Source of the DNA: Paracoccus marinaquae
Lineage (GTDB): Bacteria > Pseudomonadota > Alphaproteobacteria > Rhodobacterales > Rhodobacteraceae
Reading direction: 5' to 3'
Length of the DNA stretch: 64,000 nucleotides
Assembly: GCF_018860165.1 (NCBI RefSeq)
Contig: NZ_JAHKNG010000001.1
Coordinates: forward strand, 1-64,000
A program made the translations under genes and the position numbers. Below, one piece after another: positions 24,595 to 33,647 of the stretch (positions are counted from its first letter, which is position 1; every line of letters begins with the position of its first letter). The notes under the pieces are model-generated. The model saw only the letters and a list, made by a program, of their open reading frames with translations, did not search any database and had not been told where the DNA came from.

Positions 24595-27078
24595 ATGTCG
24601 GATCGCCTGCCCATTGACGATGCCCTGCCGGCGCTGCGCGAGGCGCTGGCCGCGCATGGCCGCGCGGTTCTGGTGGCACCGCCGGGGGCGGGCAAGACGA
24701 CGCGGGTGCCGCTGGCGCTGATGGATCGGGTCGCCGGCCGGATCGTGATGCTGGAGCCCCGCCGGCTGGCGGCGCGGGCCGCAGCCGAGCGGCTGGCCGA
24801 GGGGCTGGGCGAGAAGGTCGGCGCCCGCGTCGGCTATCGCATCCGCGGCGAGGCGGTGCCGGGCAGCCGGATCGAGGTCGTGACCGAAGGCATCCTGACG
24901 CGGATGATCCAGTCCGACCCCTCGCTGGAGGGCATCGGTTGCGTGATCTTCGATGAATTTCACGAGCGCAGCCTGAATGCCGATCTGGGGCTGGCGCTGG
25001 TCTGGGAGGCGCGTGGCGCGCTGCGCGAGGATCTGGCGGTGCTGGTGATGTCGGCGACGCTGGAGGCCGAGCCGGTGGCGGTGCTGCTGGACGGCGCGCC
25101 GGTGGTGCGCTCCGAGGGGCGGGCCTATCCGGTCGAGACCCGCTGGCTGGACCGGCCCCTGCCGGCAGGCGCGCGGCTGGTCGATGAGGCCGTGCGGCTG
25201 ATCCTGGAGGCCGAGGCGGACACCCGTGACACCGGCGGCACGCTGCTGGCGTTTCTGCCCGGCGAGGGCGAGATCCGGCGGGCGATGGCGCGGCTTGCGG
25301 CCAGCGATTGCGAGGTGCTGCCGCTTTACGGCGCGCTGGACGCGAAGGCGCAGCGGGCGGCGCTGGCGCCGCCGGGGGCGCGGCGGCGGATCGTGCTGGC
25401 CACCTCGATCGCCGAGACCTCGCTGACCATCCCCGGGGTGCGGGTGGTGGTCGATGCCGGGCGCGCGCGGCGGGCGCGGTTCGACCCCGGCAGCGGCATG
25501 TCGCGACTGGTGACCGAGCGGGTCAGCCGCGCCGAGGCCGATCAGCGGCGTGGCCGCGCCGGGCGGGTGGCGCCGGGGATATGCTATCGGATGTGGGCGC
25601 GGGCCGAGGAGGGGGCCCTGCCCGGATTCGCGCCGCCCGAGATCATGGTGGCCGATCTGGCCGGCCTGGCGCTGGAGCTGGCGGCCTGGGGGGCGTCGCC
25701 CGCGGATCTGGCCTTCCTGACGCCGCCGCCCGAGGCCGGGCTGAGCGAGGCCCGGGCGCTGCTGTCGGATCTGGGTGCGCTGGATGATGCGGGACGGACC
25801 ACCGACCACGGCAGGGCACTGGCCCGGCTACCCATGCATCCCCGGCTGGGGCATATGCTGCTGTCCGCCGGCCCCGCCGCCGCCCCGATCGCCGCGCTGC
25901 TGTCCGAGCGCGACCCCATGCGCGGCGCACCCGCCGATCTGGCGTTGCGGGTGGCGGCGCTGCGCGATCCGAAGGGGTTTGCCGCCCTGCACGGGGTCGA
26001 GATCGACCGCGCGGCGATCCAGAGGCTGCGCGATGAAAGCCGCAGGTTGCGCCGCCTGGTTGCGTCCCGCGACGGCGGGGGGGCTGTCTGCCCCCCCGTG
26101 CCCCCCCGAGGATATTTTCCTGAAGAAGAACGGGATATCGACCTGTCGGTGGGGGCGATGGTGTCGCTGGCCTATCCCGACAGGATCGGGTTGCGGCGCC
26201 CGGGCGATGAGGCGCGCTTTGTCCTCTCGGGCGGCAAGGGGGCGGTGCTGGAGGCCAGCGATCCGCTGGCCGGGCAGCGGCTGATCGTGGCGGTGGATCT
26301 GGATGGCGACAGCCGCGAGGCGCGGGTGCGGATGGCGGCGGCACTGGATGAGGCGGATCTGCGGGCGCTTCATGGCGGGCGGATCCGGAGGCTGGCCATC
26401 TGCGAATGGTCACGGCGCGAGGGGCGGGTGCTGGCCCGGCGGCAGGAGCGGTTCGGGGCCGTGATCCTGTCGGACAGGGCCTGGGCGGAGGTGCCGGAAG
26501 AGGCCGTCGCCCGGGCGGCGCTGGAGGGGTTGCGGCAGGACGGCCTGCCCTGGACGCCGGCTGCCGCGCGCCTGCGGGCCCGGATCGCGCTGGTCGAGGG
26601 GTTGGGCCCGGTGGATGACGCGCGCCTTCTGGCCGATGGCGACTGGTTGCTGCCCTGGCTGGGGCGGGTGCGGGCGCTTGCCGATCTGCGCGGGCTGGAT
26701 CTGGTCGAGCCGCTGAAGGCGCGGATCGGCTGGGACGGGCAGCAGCGGCTGGCCGCCGAGGTGCCGGCGCATTTCACCACGCCGCTGGGGCGCAGGGTGC
26801 CGATCGACTACGATCACGAGACGCCGTCGATCGAGCTGCGCCTGCAGGAGCTGTTCGGGGTCACCAGCCATCCCGTCGTGGGCGGGCGGCCCCTGCGGAT
26901 CAGCCTGCTGTCGCCGGGCGGGAAGCCGGTGCAGGTGACCACCGATCTGCCCGGTTTCTGGCGCACTTCCTATGCCGAGGTCAGGAAGGAGATGCGCGGC
27001 CGCTATCCCCGCCATCCATGGCCGGAGGATCCGGGCGAAGCCGATCCGACGATGCGGGCGAAGCCGCGGGGCAGTTGA
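24595..27078 (+). CDS. hrpB: ATP-dependent RNA helicase HrpB with an in-frame repeat insertion
   Basis: An 827-residue DExH helicase of the HrpB type. Motif I is APPGAGKTTRVPL near residue 30, motif II is IFDEFHERS near 122, motif III is MSATLE near 155, and motif VI is QRRGRAGRVAPGICYR near 305. The HrpB C-terminal domain follows with the VPIDY segment and a basic tail RGRYPRHPWPEDP. ATG 24595 (MSDRLPIDDALP) is chosen over an upstream ATG at 24547. Residues about 495-514 (VCPPVPPRGYFPEEE) are not family sequence: they are translated from a dispersed genomic repeat inserted without breaking the frame. Confidence 0.92.
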   Translation: MSDRLPIDDALPALREALAAHGRAVLVAPPGAGKTTRVPLALMDRVAGRIVMLEPRRLAARAAAERLAEGLGEKVGARVGYRIRGEAVPGSRIEVVTEGILTRMIQSDPSLEGIGCVIFDEFHERSLNADLGLALVWEARGALREDLAVLVMSATLEAEPVAVLLDGAPVVRSEGRAYPVETRWLDRPLPAGARLVDEAVRLILEAEADTRDTGGTLLAFLPGEGEIRRAMARLAASDCEVLPLYGALDAKAQRAALAPPGARRRIVLATSIAETSLTIPGVRVVVDAGRARRARFDPGSGMSRLVTERVSRAEADQRRGRAGRVAPGICYRMWARAEEGALPGFAPPEIMVADLAGLALELAAWGASPADLAFLTPPPEAGLSEARALLSDLGALDDAGRTTDHGRALARLPMHPRLGHMLLSAGPAAAPIAALLSERDPMRGAPADLALRVAALRDPKGFAALHGVEIDRAAIQRLRDESRRLRRLVASRDGGGAVCPPVPPRGYFPEEERDIDLSVGAMVSLAYPDRIGLRRPGDEARFVLSGGKGAVLEASDPLAGQRLIVAVDLDGDSREARVRMAAALDEADLRALHGGRIRRLAICEWSRREGRVLARRQERFGAVILSDRAWAEVPEEAVARAALEGLRQDGLPWTPAAARLRARIALVEGLGPVDDARLLADGDWLLPWLGRVRALADLRGLDLVEPLKARIGWDGQQRLAAEVPAHFTTPLGRRVPIDYDHETPSIELRLQELFGVTSHPVVGGRPLRISLLSPGGKPVQVTTDLPGFWRTSYAEVRKEMRGRYPRHPWPEDPGEADPTMRAKPRGS
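26077..26136 (+). repeat. Dispersed hairpin repeat inside hrpB
   Basis: GGGGGGGC-TGTCT-GCCCCCCC (26077-26097) forms an 8-bp hairpin and is followed by CCCCCCCGAGGATATTTTCC and a purine-rich AAGAAGAAC tail. It is the same layout as the intergenic copy at 15.46-15.52 kb. The 60-base insertion keeps the reading frame and lies between structural parts of HrpB, adding a proline-rich linker. Confidence 0.7.
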
Positions 27079-27224
27079 GGCGGGCGTTTCTCGCGCGTCG
27101 TGTTTTCCCCCGGCTCTGCGGCTTCGGGCGGCGGAAAATCCGGCTGTTCCGGACCTGCACCGGGGAGACACAGGCTGTACACCGCTGCGCGTGGCGGGGG
27201 CACCGGCCTGGGCCTGGAAGTCAG

Positions 27225-27254
27225 TTGACCGTTGCCGGGGGCGAGGCGTAATCT
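27225..27254 (+). promoter_or_regulatory. Promoter giving a probably leaderless mRNA for the 27.26-kb gene
   Basis: TTGACC at 27225-27230 and TAATCT at 27249-27254 are separated by 18 bases and both are close to the sigma-70 consensus. The ATG starts only seven bases after the -10, the usual +1 distance, so the transcript would begin at the start codon. No Shine-Dalgarno is present, in agreement. Confidence 0.6.
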
Positions 27255-27260
27255 TGGGCC

Positions 27261-28439
27261 ATGACCACATCGTTTCTGTCCCGCATGCCGGGGTCCGCCC
27301 GGCCGACTGGCGCGGTGGCGCGCAGCCGCCGTGGCGGGGTTTGGCATGACCCGGACGCGAGCGGCACGGGGGTGCCATCTGCCGCGCTGGACCGGCTGAA
27401 GGGGCTCGCGGCGCGCAGTCCCGCGGTCGCCAGGGTGCAGCTTCTGCAGCGGCTGGCCGACCAGTCGGCCCGTGCCCTTCCGGGCAAGGGCGTGGTGCAG
27501 CGCGCGCCCGTCAAGGTTTCGGGCGGGGTCTTCAAGGACGATCAGTACGAGCCCTACAAGGACGGCAGCACGACGGTCGGTCTGGGCGGAGCGGCCGCAG
27601 CCGCCACCTCGGTCGGGGCCTCGATGGGCAAGCTGTCCTTCACCCCGTCGCCGGACCTGGACGCGCAGGAGGTGCATCTTGTCCAGATCGTCCGCGAGAG
27701 GCGGGGTGCGGCACCCGTCGATCCGGGCGAGCGGCAGGGCAATCTGGGTTTCGGCGAACGGCAGGTGCCGAAGGGTGACCATGCGGGCTGGGGAATCGAT
27801 GCCGAAACCCACGCGCCCGCATCGCTTGGCCTCTTTCGCATCGGAGAGGCGCGGAAGGGCCATCCGGAAGCCTATGACAAGCTGGTCGATGATCTCTATC
27901 ACAAGCGCCGCAGCGACCAGCCGGCGGTTCCGCTGACCAGCCGCGATCCGCGCTATGCGCAGCAAAGACTGTCGGCCGCGACGCCCGCCTATGCGCCGTC
28001 AAGCCCGCCCACCACCGGGCATACGGGCTATGCGGCGGTTCGCGCGGGCGGCGAGACGGTGGTGACGAAGCAGACCGCGAAGGGCTTCGAGAAGGTCAAG
28101 CTGCAGGATGCCCATGGCGCCCCCCTGCTGAAATGGGTGCCGCCGGCGGCGGTGCTGCGGGATCAGCCGGCGGCGCCGATCGCCTCGAACCTTCTGGGCA
28201 TGGAGTTCGAGGTGACCGCCCTGGCGACCGGCGGGGCGATGAACGACAAGTATCTGGGCTCGGTCAGTTGGGGCTGGACGCGCGCGGTGGGCGGCCGCGA
28301 GGCGAAGCTGCTGCCGCTGAGCCTGGTGTCGATGGGGGACCCGAGCGCGGCCTTCGCCGCGGCGGCCGAACACTGGAACGCGCTGACCGTCGAGGGGGCG
28401 CCGCTGATGCCTTTGCCGGTGCCGGATCACACCGATTGA
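27261..28439 (+). CDS. Unknown protein with an A-SP-LQRLAD-VQR N-terminal leader
   Basis: A 392-residue protein I do not recognise. Residues 43-81 form a distinctive leader: LDRLKGLAARSP, then LLQRLAD at about 61-67, then VVQR at 78-81. The same pattern is found in the otherwise unrelated protein at 54.6 kb. From memory it resembles the N-terminal region of DUF4157 proteins and other products linked to extracellular contractile injection systems. The body (90-392) has no signal peptide or membrane helix; it contains HAGWGIDAETHAP and, near the end, YLGSVSWGWTRAVGGR and AAAEHWNAL, which look like a globular C-terminal domain. It lacks the HExxH of DUF4157. It stands alone between hrpB and DUF2794. 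Confidence 0.7.
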   Translation: MTTSFLSRMPGSARPTGAVARSRRGGVWHDPDASGTGVPSAALDRLKGLAARSPAVARVQLLQRLADQSARALPGKGVVQRAPVKVSGGVFKDDQYEPYKDGSTTVGLGGAAAAATSVGASMGKLSFTPSPDLDAQEVHLVQIVRERRGAAPVDPGERQGNLGFGERQVPKGDHAGWGIDAETHAPASLGLFRIGEARKGHPEAYDKLVDDLYHKRRSDQPAVPLTSRDPRYAQQRLSAATPAYAPSSPPTTGHTGYAAVRAGGETVVTKQTAKGFEKVKLQDAHGAPLLKWVPPAAVLRDQPAAPIASNLLGMEFEVTALATGGAMNDKYLGSVSWGWTRAVGGREAKLLPLSLVSMGDPSAAFAAAAEHWNALTVEGAPLMPLPVPDHTD

Positions 28440-28455
28440 CAGGCGCCCGGATCCG

Positions 28456-28791
28456 TCAGTCGATGCTGCGGATCAGCTTCTTGTCCAGGACCTTCAGCAC
28501 CTGCGGCAGATCGTGGCCGCGCTTGAGGATGCGGCCGTCCATGCCGATCACCGCATAGGCGCCCTGAACCGTGCGCAGCCTCGGGCGTTTCTCGATCCGG
28601 TAGAGCGGGTGTTCGGTGGCGCGGCGGAAAACGCTGAAGATGGCGGCATCGCGCAGGAACGACATGGCATAGTCCCGCCATTCGCCCGCGGCCACGAAAC
28701 GGCCATAGACCGAAAGGATCGCCGCCAGTTCCTTCCGGTCGAAGACCACGCGGTCGGGATCGGCGTGAAAGGGCGGGGCGGCGTTCATCAT
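28456..28791 (-). CDS. DUF2794 domain protein
   Basis: A 111-residue cytoplasmic protein of a small alphaproteobacterial family of unknown function. The body reads FDRKELAAILSVYGRFVAAG and EWRDYAMSFLRDAAIFSVFR, followed by LYRIEKRPRLRTVQGAYAVI, matching DUF2794. Two adjacent ATG codons (28791 and 28788) are possible starts. It ends 16 bases from the unknown gene at 27.26 kb, with which it is convergent. Confidence 0.85.
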   Translation of the reverse strand: MMNAAPPFHADPDRVVFDRKELAAILSVYGRFVAAGEWRDYAMSFLRDAAIFSVFRRATEHPLYRIEKRPRLRTVQGAYAVIGMDGRILKRGHDLPQVLKVLDKKLIRSID

Positions 28792-28884
28792 GACGGGATG
28801 GTGACATCGCGCCGATGCCAAATCAATCTGAAAACCGCCCGCGGCGGTCCCGCGGCCGGCCATCCGTCGCGGGGCGCATCGCCC

Positions 28885-29640
28885 TCAGTCCTCGGAAATC
28901 AACCGGTGCCGCGGCGGATAGAACTGCCGCGCGAAGGACACCGGGGTGGCATCGCTCCAGTTGGTGCGCTCGATCGTCAGCACCGGGGTGCCGTTCGGAA
29001 CCTGCAGGTTGCGGGCGCAGTCGCCGGTCGCGCCTTCGGCCAGGATCGAGAACCGGCCATGGGTCAGCGGCACGTTGCGCGCCAGCCACTCATGCGCGGG
29101 CTGGGCTTCGACGGCCTCGCGCGACAGCGGCGGCAGGGACCTGGGGTTGAGCCAGATCGCCTCGCAGCAATGCGGCAGGCCATTGGCCAGATATTGCGCC
29201 TTGATCAGGATCAGTTCGTCGTTCGGGCCGACCTGAAGGGCGTGCATCGCCGCGTCGGTCGGCAGGGACTGTTCATAGCCGGTCAGGCGATAGCCATAGC
29301 CGGCGCCGAGGGCCTCGATCTCGTCGCGGATCACCGGCATTTCCAGCGTGGTCCGGCGTGACGGCGTCGTGGTCACGCGGGTGCCGACCTTCCGCCGGCG
29401 TTCGATGATGCCGCTGTCGGCCAGTTCGCGCAGCGCCCGGTTCACGGTCGCGCGCGCGCAGCCCAGCTGAACCGCAAGCTGCTGTTCGGTCGGGATCAGT
29501 TCACCGGGGGGCCATTCGCGTGACCGGATACGCTCCATCACCTCGGCGCGGACCGATTGCCAGGTGTTCATGCGCCGGCTCGTCCGCTCGGGAGTGGCAG
29601 GCCGCAACGAGCGGGCGACCTTGCTTGGCAGTTTCGTCAT
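28885..29640 (-). CDS. GntR-family regulator with UTRA (HutC-type) domain
   Basis: A 251-residue regulator. The winged helix is PPGELIPTEQQLAVQLGCARATVNRALRELAD-SGIIERRRKVGTRV (about residues 44-90), with the classic GntR signature. Residues 105-245 form the UTRA ligand domain (NGLPHCCEAIWLNPRSLP, PVLTIERTNWSDATPVSFAR). It is divergent from an MFS transporter and near allA, so it may control ureide, purine or histidine-type catabolism; the ligand is unknown. An internal ATG at 29571 (MNTWQSVRAE) is an alternative start. Inverted repeats lie in the shared intergenic region. Confidence 0.9.
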   Translation of the reverse strand: MTKLPSKVARSLRPATPERTSRRMNTWQSVRAEVMERIRSREWPPGELIPTEQQLAVQLGCARATVNRALRELADSGIIERRRKVGTRVTTTPSRRTTLEMPVIRDEIEALGAGYGYRLTGYEQSLPTDAAMHALQVGPNDELILIKAQYLANGLPHCCEAIWLNPRSLPPLSREAVEAQPAHEWLARNVPLTHGRFSILAEGATGDCARNLQVPNGTPVLTIERTNWSDATPVSFARQFYPPRHRLISED

Positions 29641-29858
29641 GGTTACTCAAACTCGGAATCTTTTACCTTCTCCAAGTATCGGGCGGCGCCCCGGATCTGG
29701 GAACCTGTCGAAATAGGCAAAATGGGGTATTTCGGCAGAGACCTGTTCTTAAAGACAATTCTTGTATCGTTCTGGTTGTGTCGATTGAGCATTCTCAATT
29801 TGTCTGCACAGTGCTAATTGCACGATGAGCAAGGAAACGATTTCAGGGCGGAAGGTCG
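29641..29858. promoter_or_regulatory. Divergent GntR/MFS control region with inverted repeats
   Basis: No gene is seen in these 218 bases. Three inverted repeats are visible: CGAAATA...TATTTCG at 29709-29734 (7-bp arms, 12-base spacer), ATTGAG-CATT-CTCAAT at 29784-29799, and GTGC-TAATT-GCAC at 29811-29823. The second lies about 60 bases before the transporter start and is the best candidate for a repressor site. The region is distinctly AT-richer than its surroundings. Confidence 0.5.
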
Positions 29859-31094
29859 ATGGCGGTGGATCGGCAGGGCGTCACTTCGGATATCGCGGCG
29901 GATATGGGCACGGCCGGAACGATGCGGGCCGCGACGACCGCCTGGCCGGTGCTGATCGCCATCAGCATGTGCCACATGGTCAATGACGTGATGCAGTCGA
30001 TGCTGGCGGCGATCTATCCGCTGCTCAGGGCCGAATTCGCGCTGAGTTATGCCCAGATCGGGATCATGACCTTCGCCTTCCAGGTGACGGCCTCGCTGTT
30101 GCAGCCGCTGATCGGTGCCGCGACCGACCGCCATCCGCAGCCGCGCTCGCTGTCGCTGGGCATGGCCTCGACCTTCTGCGGGGTGCTGCTGCTGGCCTTC
30201 GCGCCGCAATACGGGCTGCTGCTGGCCGGGGCGATGATGATCGGCATCGGCTCGGCGGTGTTCCATCCCGAAAGTTCGCGCGTGGCCCGGCTGGCCTCGG
30301 GCGGGCGTTTCGGCACGGCGCAGTCGCTGTTCCAGATGGGCGGCAATTTCGGGCAGTCGCTGGGGCCGCTGCTGGCGGCCTTCATCGTCGTGCCGCTGGG
30401 CCGGCCGGCGGTGGCCTGGTTCGCGGTAGCCGCGGCGCTTGGCGTGGCGACGCTGTGGCAGGTGGGCACTTGGGCCGAGGGCCGCCGCCGCGCCCATGCC
30501 GCCCGGCGCGAGACCGGCCCTTCGCTGCCGCGCGGGGTGGTGATCCGCGCCATCGTGGTGCTGGCGCTGCTGACCTTTACCAAGAACATCTACAACGCCG
30601 CGATGAACAGCTATTTCACCTTCTTCACCATCGAGAAGTTCGGTCTGGGGCCGCAGGGGGCGCAGATCATGCTGTTCCTGTTCCTCGCCGGCATGGCCGG
30701 GGGGGTGATGCTGGGCGGGATCGTCGGCGACCGGATCGGGCCGTTGCGGGTGATCTGGTTCTCGATCCTCGGCGTGCTGCCCTTCACGCTGCTTCTGCCG
30801 CATGTTGGGCTGGTGGCGACCGGGGCGCTGGCGGTGGTGATCGGGCTGATCCTCGCCTCGGCCTTCCCGGCCATCGTCGTCTTTGCGCAGGAACTGGTGC
30901 CGGGCCGGACCGGCATGATCGCCGGGCTGTTCTTCGGCTTCGCCTTCGGCATGGGTGGAATCTCCGCCGCCGCCCTGGGCGTGCTGGCCGATGCCAAGGG
31001 GATCGAGACGGTGTTCCTGCTCTGCTCGTTCCTGCCGGTGCTGGGGATCCTGACGATCTTCCTGCCGCGGCCGAACAGGTTGCGGGGGATGTGA
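29859..31094 (+). CDS. MFS transporter, fosmidomycin-resistance (Fsr)-like
   Basis: A 411-residue major facilitator protein with 12 predicted helices. The opening SMCHMVNDVMQSMLAAIYPLLR and the segment GIGSAVFHPESSRVARLASG near residue 130 are hallmarks of the Fsr subfamily, proton-driven exporters of fosmidomycin-like or other small molecules. The middle loop is basic (GRRRAHAARRETG). A drug substrate is only by analogy; the neighbouring GntR regulator and allA suggest a metabolic substrate instead. It is followed after 107 bases by allA on the same strand. Confidence 0.88.
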   Translation: MAVDRQGVTSDIAADMGTAGTMRAATTAWPVLIAISMCHMVNDVMQSMLAAIYPLLRAEFALSYAQIGIMTFAFQVTASLLQPLIGAATDRHPQPRSLSLGMASTFCGVLLLAFAPQYGLLLAGAMMIGIGSAVFHPESSRVARLASGGRFGTAQSLFQMGGNFGQSLGPLLAAFIVVPLGRPAVAWFAVAAALGVATLWQVGTWAEGRRRAHAARRETGPSLPRGVVIRAIVVLALLTFTKNIYNAAMNSYFTFFTIEKFGLGPQGAQIMLFLFLAGMAGGVMLGGIVGDRIGPLRVIWFSILGVLPFTLLLPHVGLVATGALAVVIGLILASAFPAIVVFAQELVPGRTGMIAGLFFGFAFGMGGISAAALGVLADAKGIETVFLLCSFLPVLGILTIFLPRPNRLRGM

Positions 31095-31201
31095 TCGTGG
31101 CGCCGGCGTTGAAACTGTCTTAACCGCGGCCGCCGCATTGACCTGTCGACGCGGGCGCCGTCCCGCGCTAGATGGCTGGATGGCAGGCAGGAGGAGCCCC
31201 C

Positions 31202-31681
31202 ATGACCACGATCCGCGTCGAACCGATCACCGCCGAGGCTTTCGCCCCCTATGGCGAGGTGCTGGCCCCCAAGGCCGCCGCTGACAAGATGATCAACGAG
31301 GGCCGCTGCGAGCGGCACCATGCCCTGGCCACGGTCGAGCGGCATGGCGGCGAGGCGATCATCTCGATCTTCCGCTCGGAACCGGTCAGCCTGCCCTATG
31401 CCTGCACATTGCTGGAGCGTCATCCGCTGGGCTCGCAGGCCTTCATGCCGATGGGCCCGGATCAATGGCTGTCGGTGGTGGCCCCCGACGAGGGCGGCAA
31501 GCCCGGTGAGCCGCGCGCCTTTCTGGTGCCGGCGGGCACCGGCGTGAACCTGCGCGCCGGGGTCTGGCACGGGGTGCTGACGCCGCTGGACCGGCCGGCC
31601 GATTTCCTGGTCGTCGACCGCGCGGGCGAGGGCGCGAACCTTGAAGAGGTTCGCATTTCCGCTGTAACCATCACCGCGTGA
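31202..31681 (+). CDS. allA: Ureidoglycolate lyase
   Basis: A 159-residue cupin-fold AllA protein that splits (S)-ureidoglycolate into glyoxylate and urea, the last step of the ureide pathway. The sequence VEPITAEAFAPYGEVL opens the protein, RCERHHALA and GSQAFMPMGPDQWLSVVAPD follow, and AGVWHGVLTPL near residue 122 carries the metal-site His. AGGAGG precedes ATG 31202; an upstream in-frame ATG at 31172 has no ribosome site. Its last bases (GTGA) form the start of rnhB. It completes the pathway encoded by puuE-uraD and allE 24 kb away. Confidence 0.92.
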   Translation: MTTIRVEPITAEAFAPYGEVLAPKAAADKMINEGRCERHHALATVERHGGEAIISIFRSEPVSLPYACTLLERHPLGSQAFMPMGPDQWLSVVAPDEGGKPGEPRAFLVPAGTGVNLRAGVWHGVLTPLDRPADFLVVDRAGEGANLEEVRISAVTITA

Positions 31682-32295
31682 GCGGACCGGATTTCAGTTT
31701 CGAGAGCGCCGCGCTGGCGCGTGGCGCCCGGCGCGTCGCCGGGGTCGATGAGGTCGGGCGCGGGCCGCTGGCCGGGCCGGTGACGGCGGCGGCGGTGGTT
31801 CTGGTGCCCGGCGACATCCCCGAGGGCCTGAACGATTCCAAGAAGCTGAGCGCGCCGCGCCGCGAGGCGCTGGCCGGGTGGATCATGGCGCATTGCGACT
31901 GGGCGGTGGCCCATGTCGGCGTGGCCGAGATCGACGCCCTGAACATCCATCACGCCGCCCATCTGGCCATGTGCCGCGCCATCGCCGGGCTGCGCCAGCC
32001 GCCCGGCCATGTGCTGGTTGACGGCAATCGCCTTCCGCGCGACCTGAACCTGTCCGCCGAGGCGGTGGTCAAGGGCGACGCCCGCTGTCTCAGCATCGCC
32101 GCCGCCTCGATCGTCGCCAAGGTGTTGCGCGATCGCATCATGGTGGATTTGGCGCAACAGCATCCCGGCTATGGCTGGGAGGCGAATGCCGGCTATCCGA
32201 CTGCGGTCCATAAACAGGCGCTGCTAGATCTGGGTGTGACCCCTCATCATAGGCGTTCGTTCCGGCCCATCCACAATATCTTGTGTAAAGACTGA
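31678..32295 (+). CDS. rnhB: Ribonuclease HII
   Basis: A 205-residue RNase HII that removes ribonucleotides from DNA-RNA hybrids. It has the catalytic AGVDEVGRGPLAGPVTAAAV near residue 21, LNDSKKLS near 52, VLVDGNRLP and a C-terminal HHRRSFRPIHNI. Translation starts at GTG 31678, overlapping the allA stop by GTGA, so the two are coupled. It is followed by ccrM on the same strand, an order common in alphaproteobacteria. Confidence 0.95.
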   Translation: MSGPDFSFESAALARGARRVAGVDEVGRGPLAGPVTAAAVVLVPGDIPEGLNDSKKLSAPRREALAGWIMAHCDWAVAHVGVAEIDALNIHHAAHLAMCRAIAGLRQPPGHVLVDGNRLPRDLNLSAEAVVKGDARCLSIAAASIVAKVLRDRIMVDLAQQHPGYGWEANAGYPTAVHKQALLDLGVTPHHRRSFRPIHNILCKD

Positions 32296-32308
32296 TCTAC
32301 AAGCCGTT

Positions 32309-33528
<1,220 letters not shown>

Positions 33529-33583
33529 TCCGACACCGGTTTCGCCGTAGTCCTGCCGCCAGCCGCGCGGCCGGGACCGCCTT

Positions 33584-33614
33584 GCCCCGCCATGTCCGCA
33601 TGGCGGGGCCTTTT
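33584..33614 (+). terminator. Terminator of ccrM
   Basis: GCCCCGCCATG and CATGGCGGGGC form a perfect 11-bp stem with a TCCG loop, followed by C and TTTT. It lies 55 bases after the ccrM stop and 22-34 bases before the next start. Confidence 0.92.
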
Positions 33615-33647
33615 CATGACCGGGTGCGCGTGCATATGTCTGTCACC

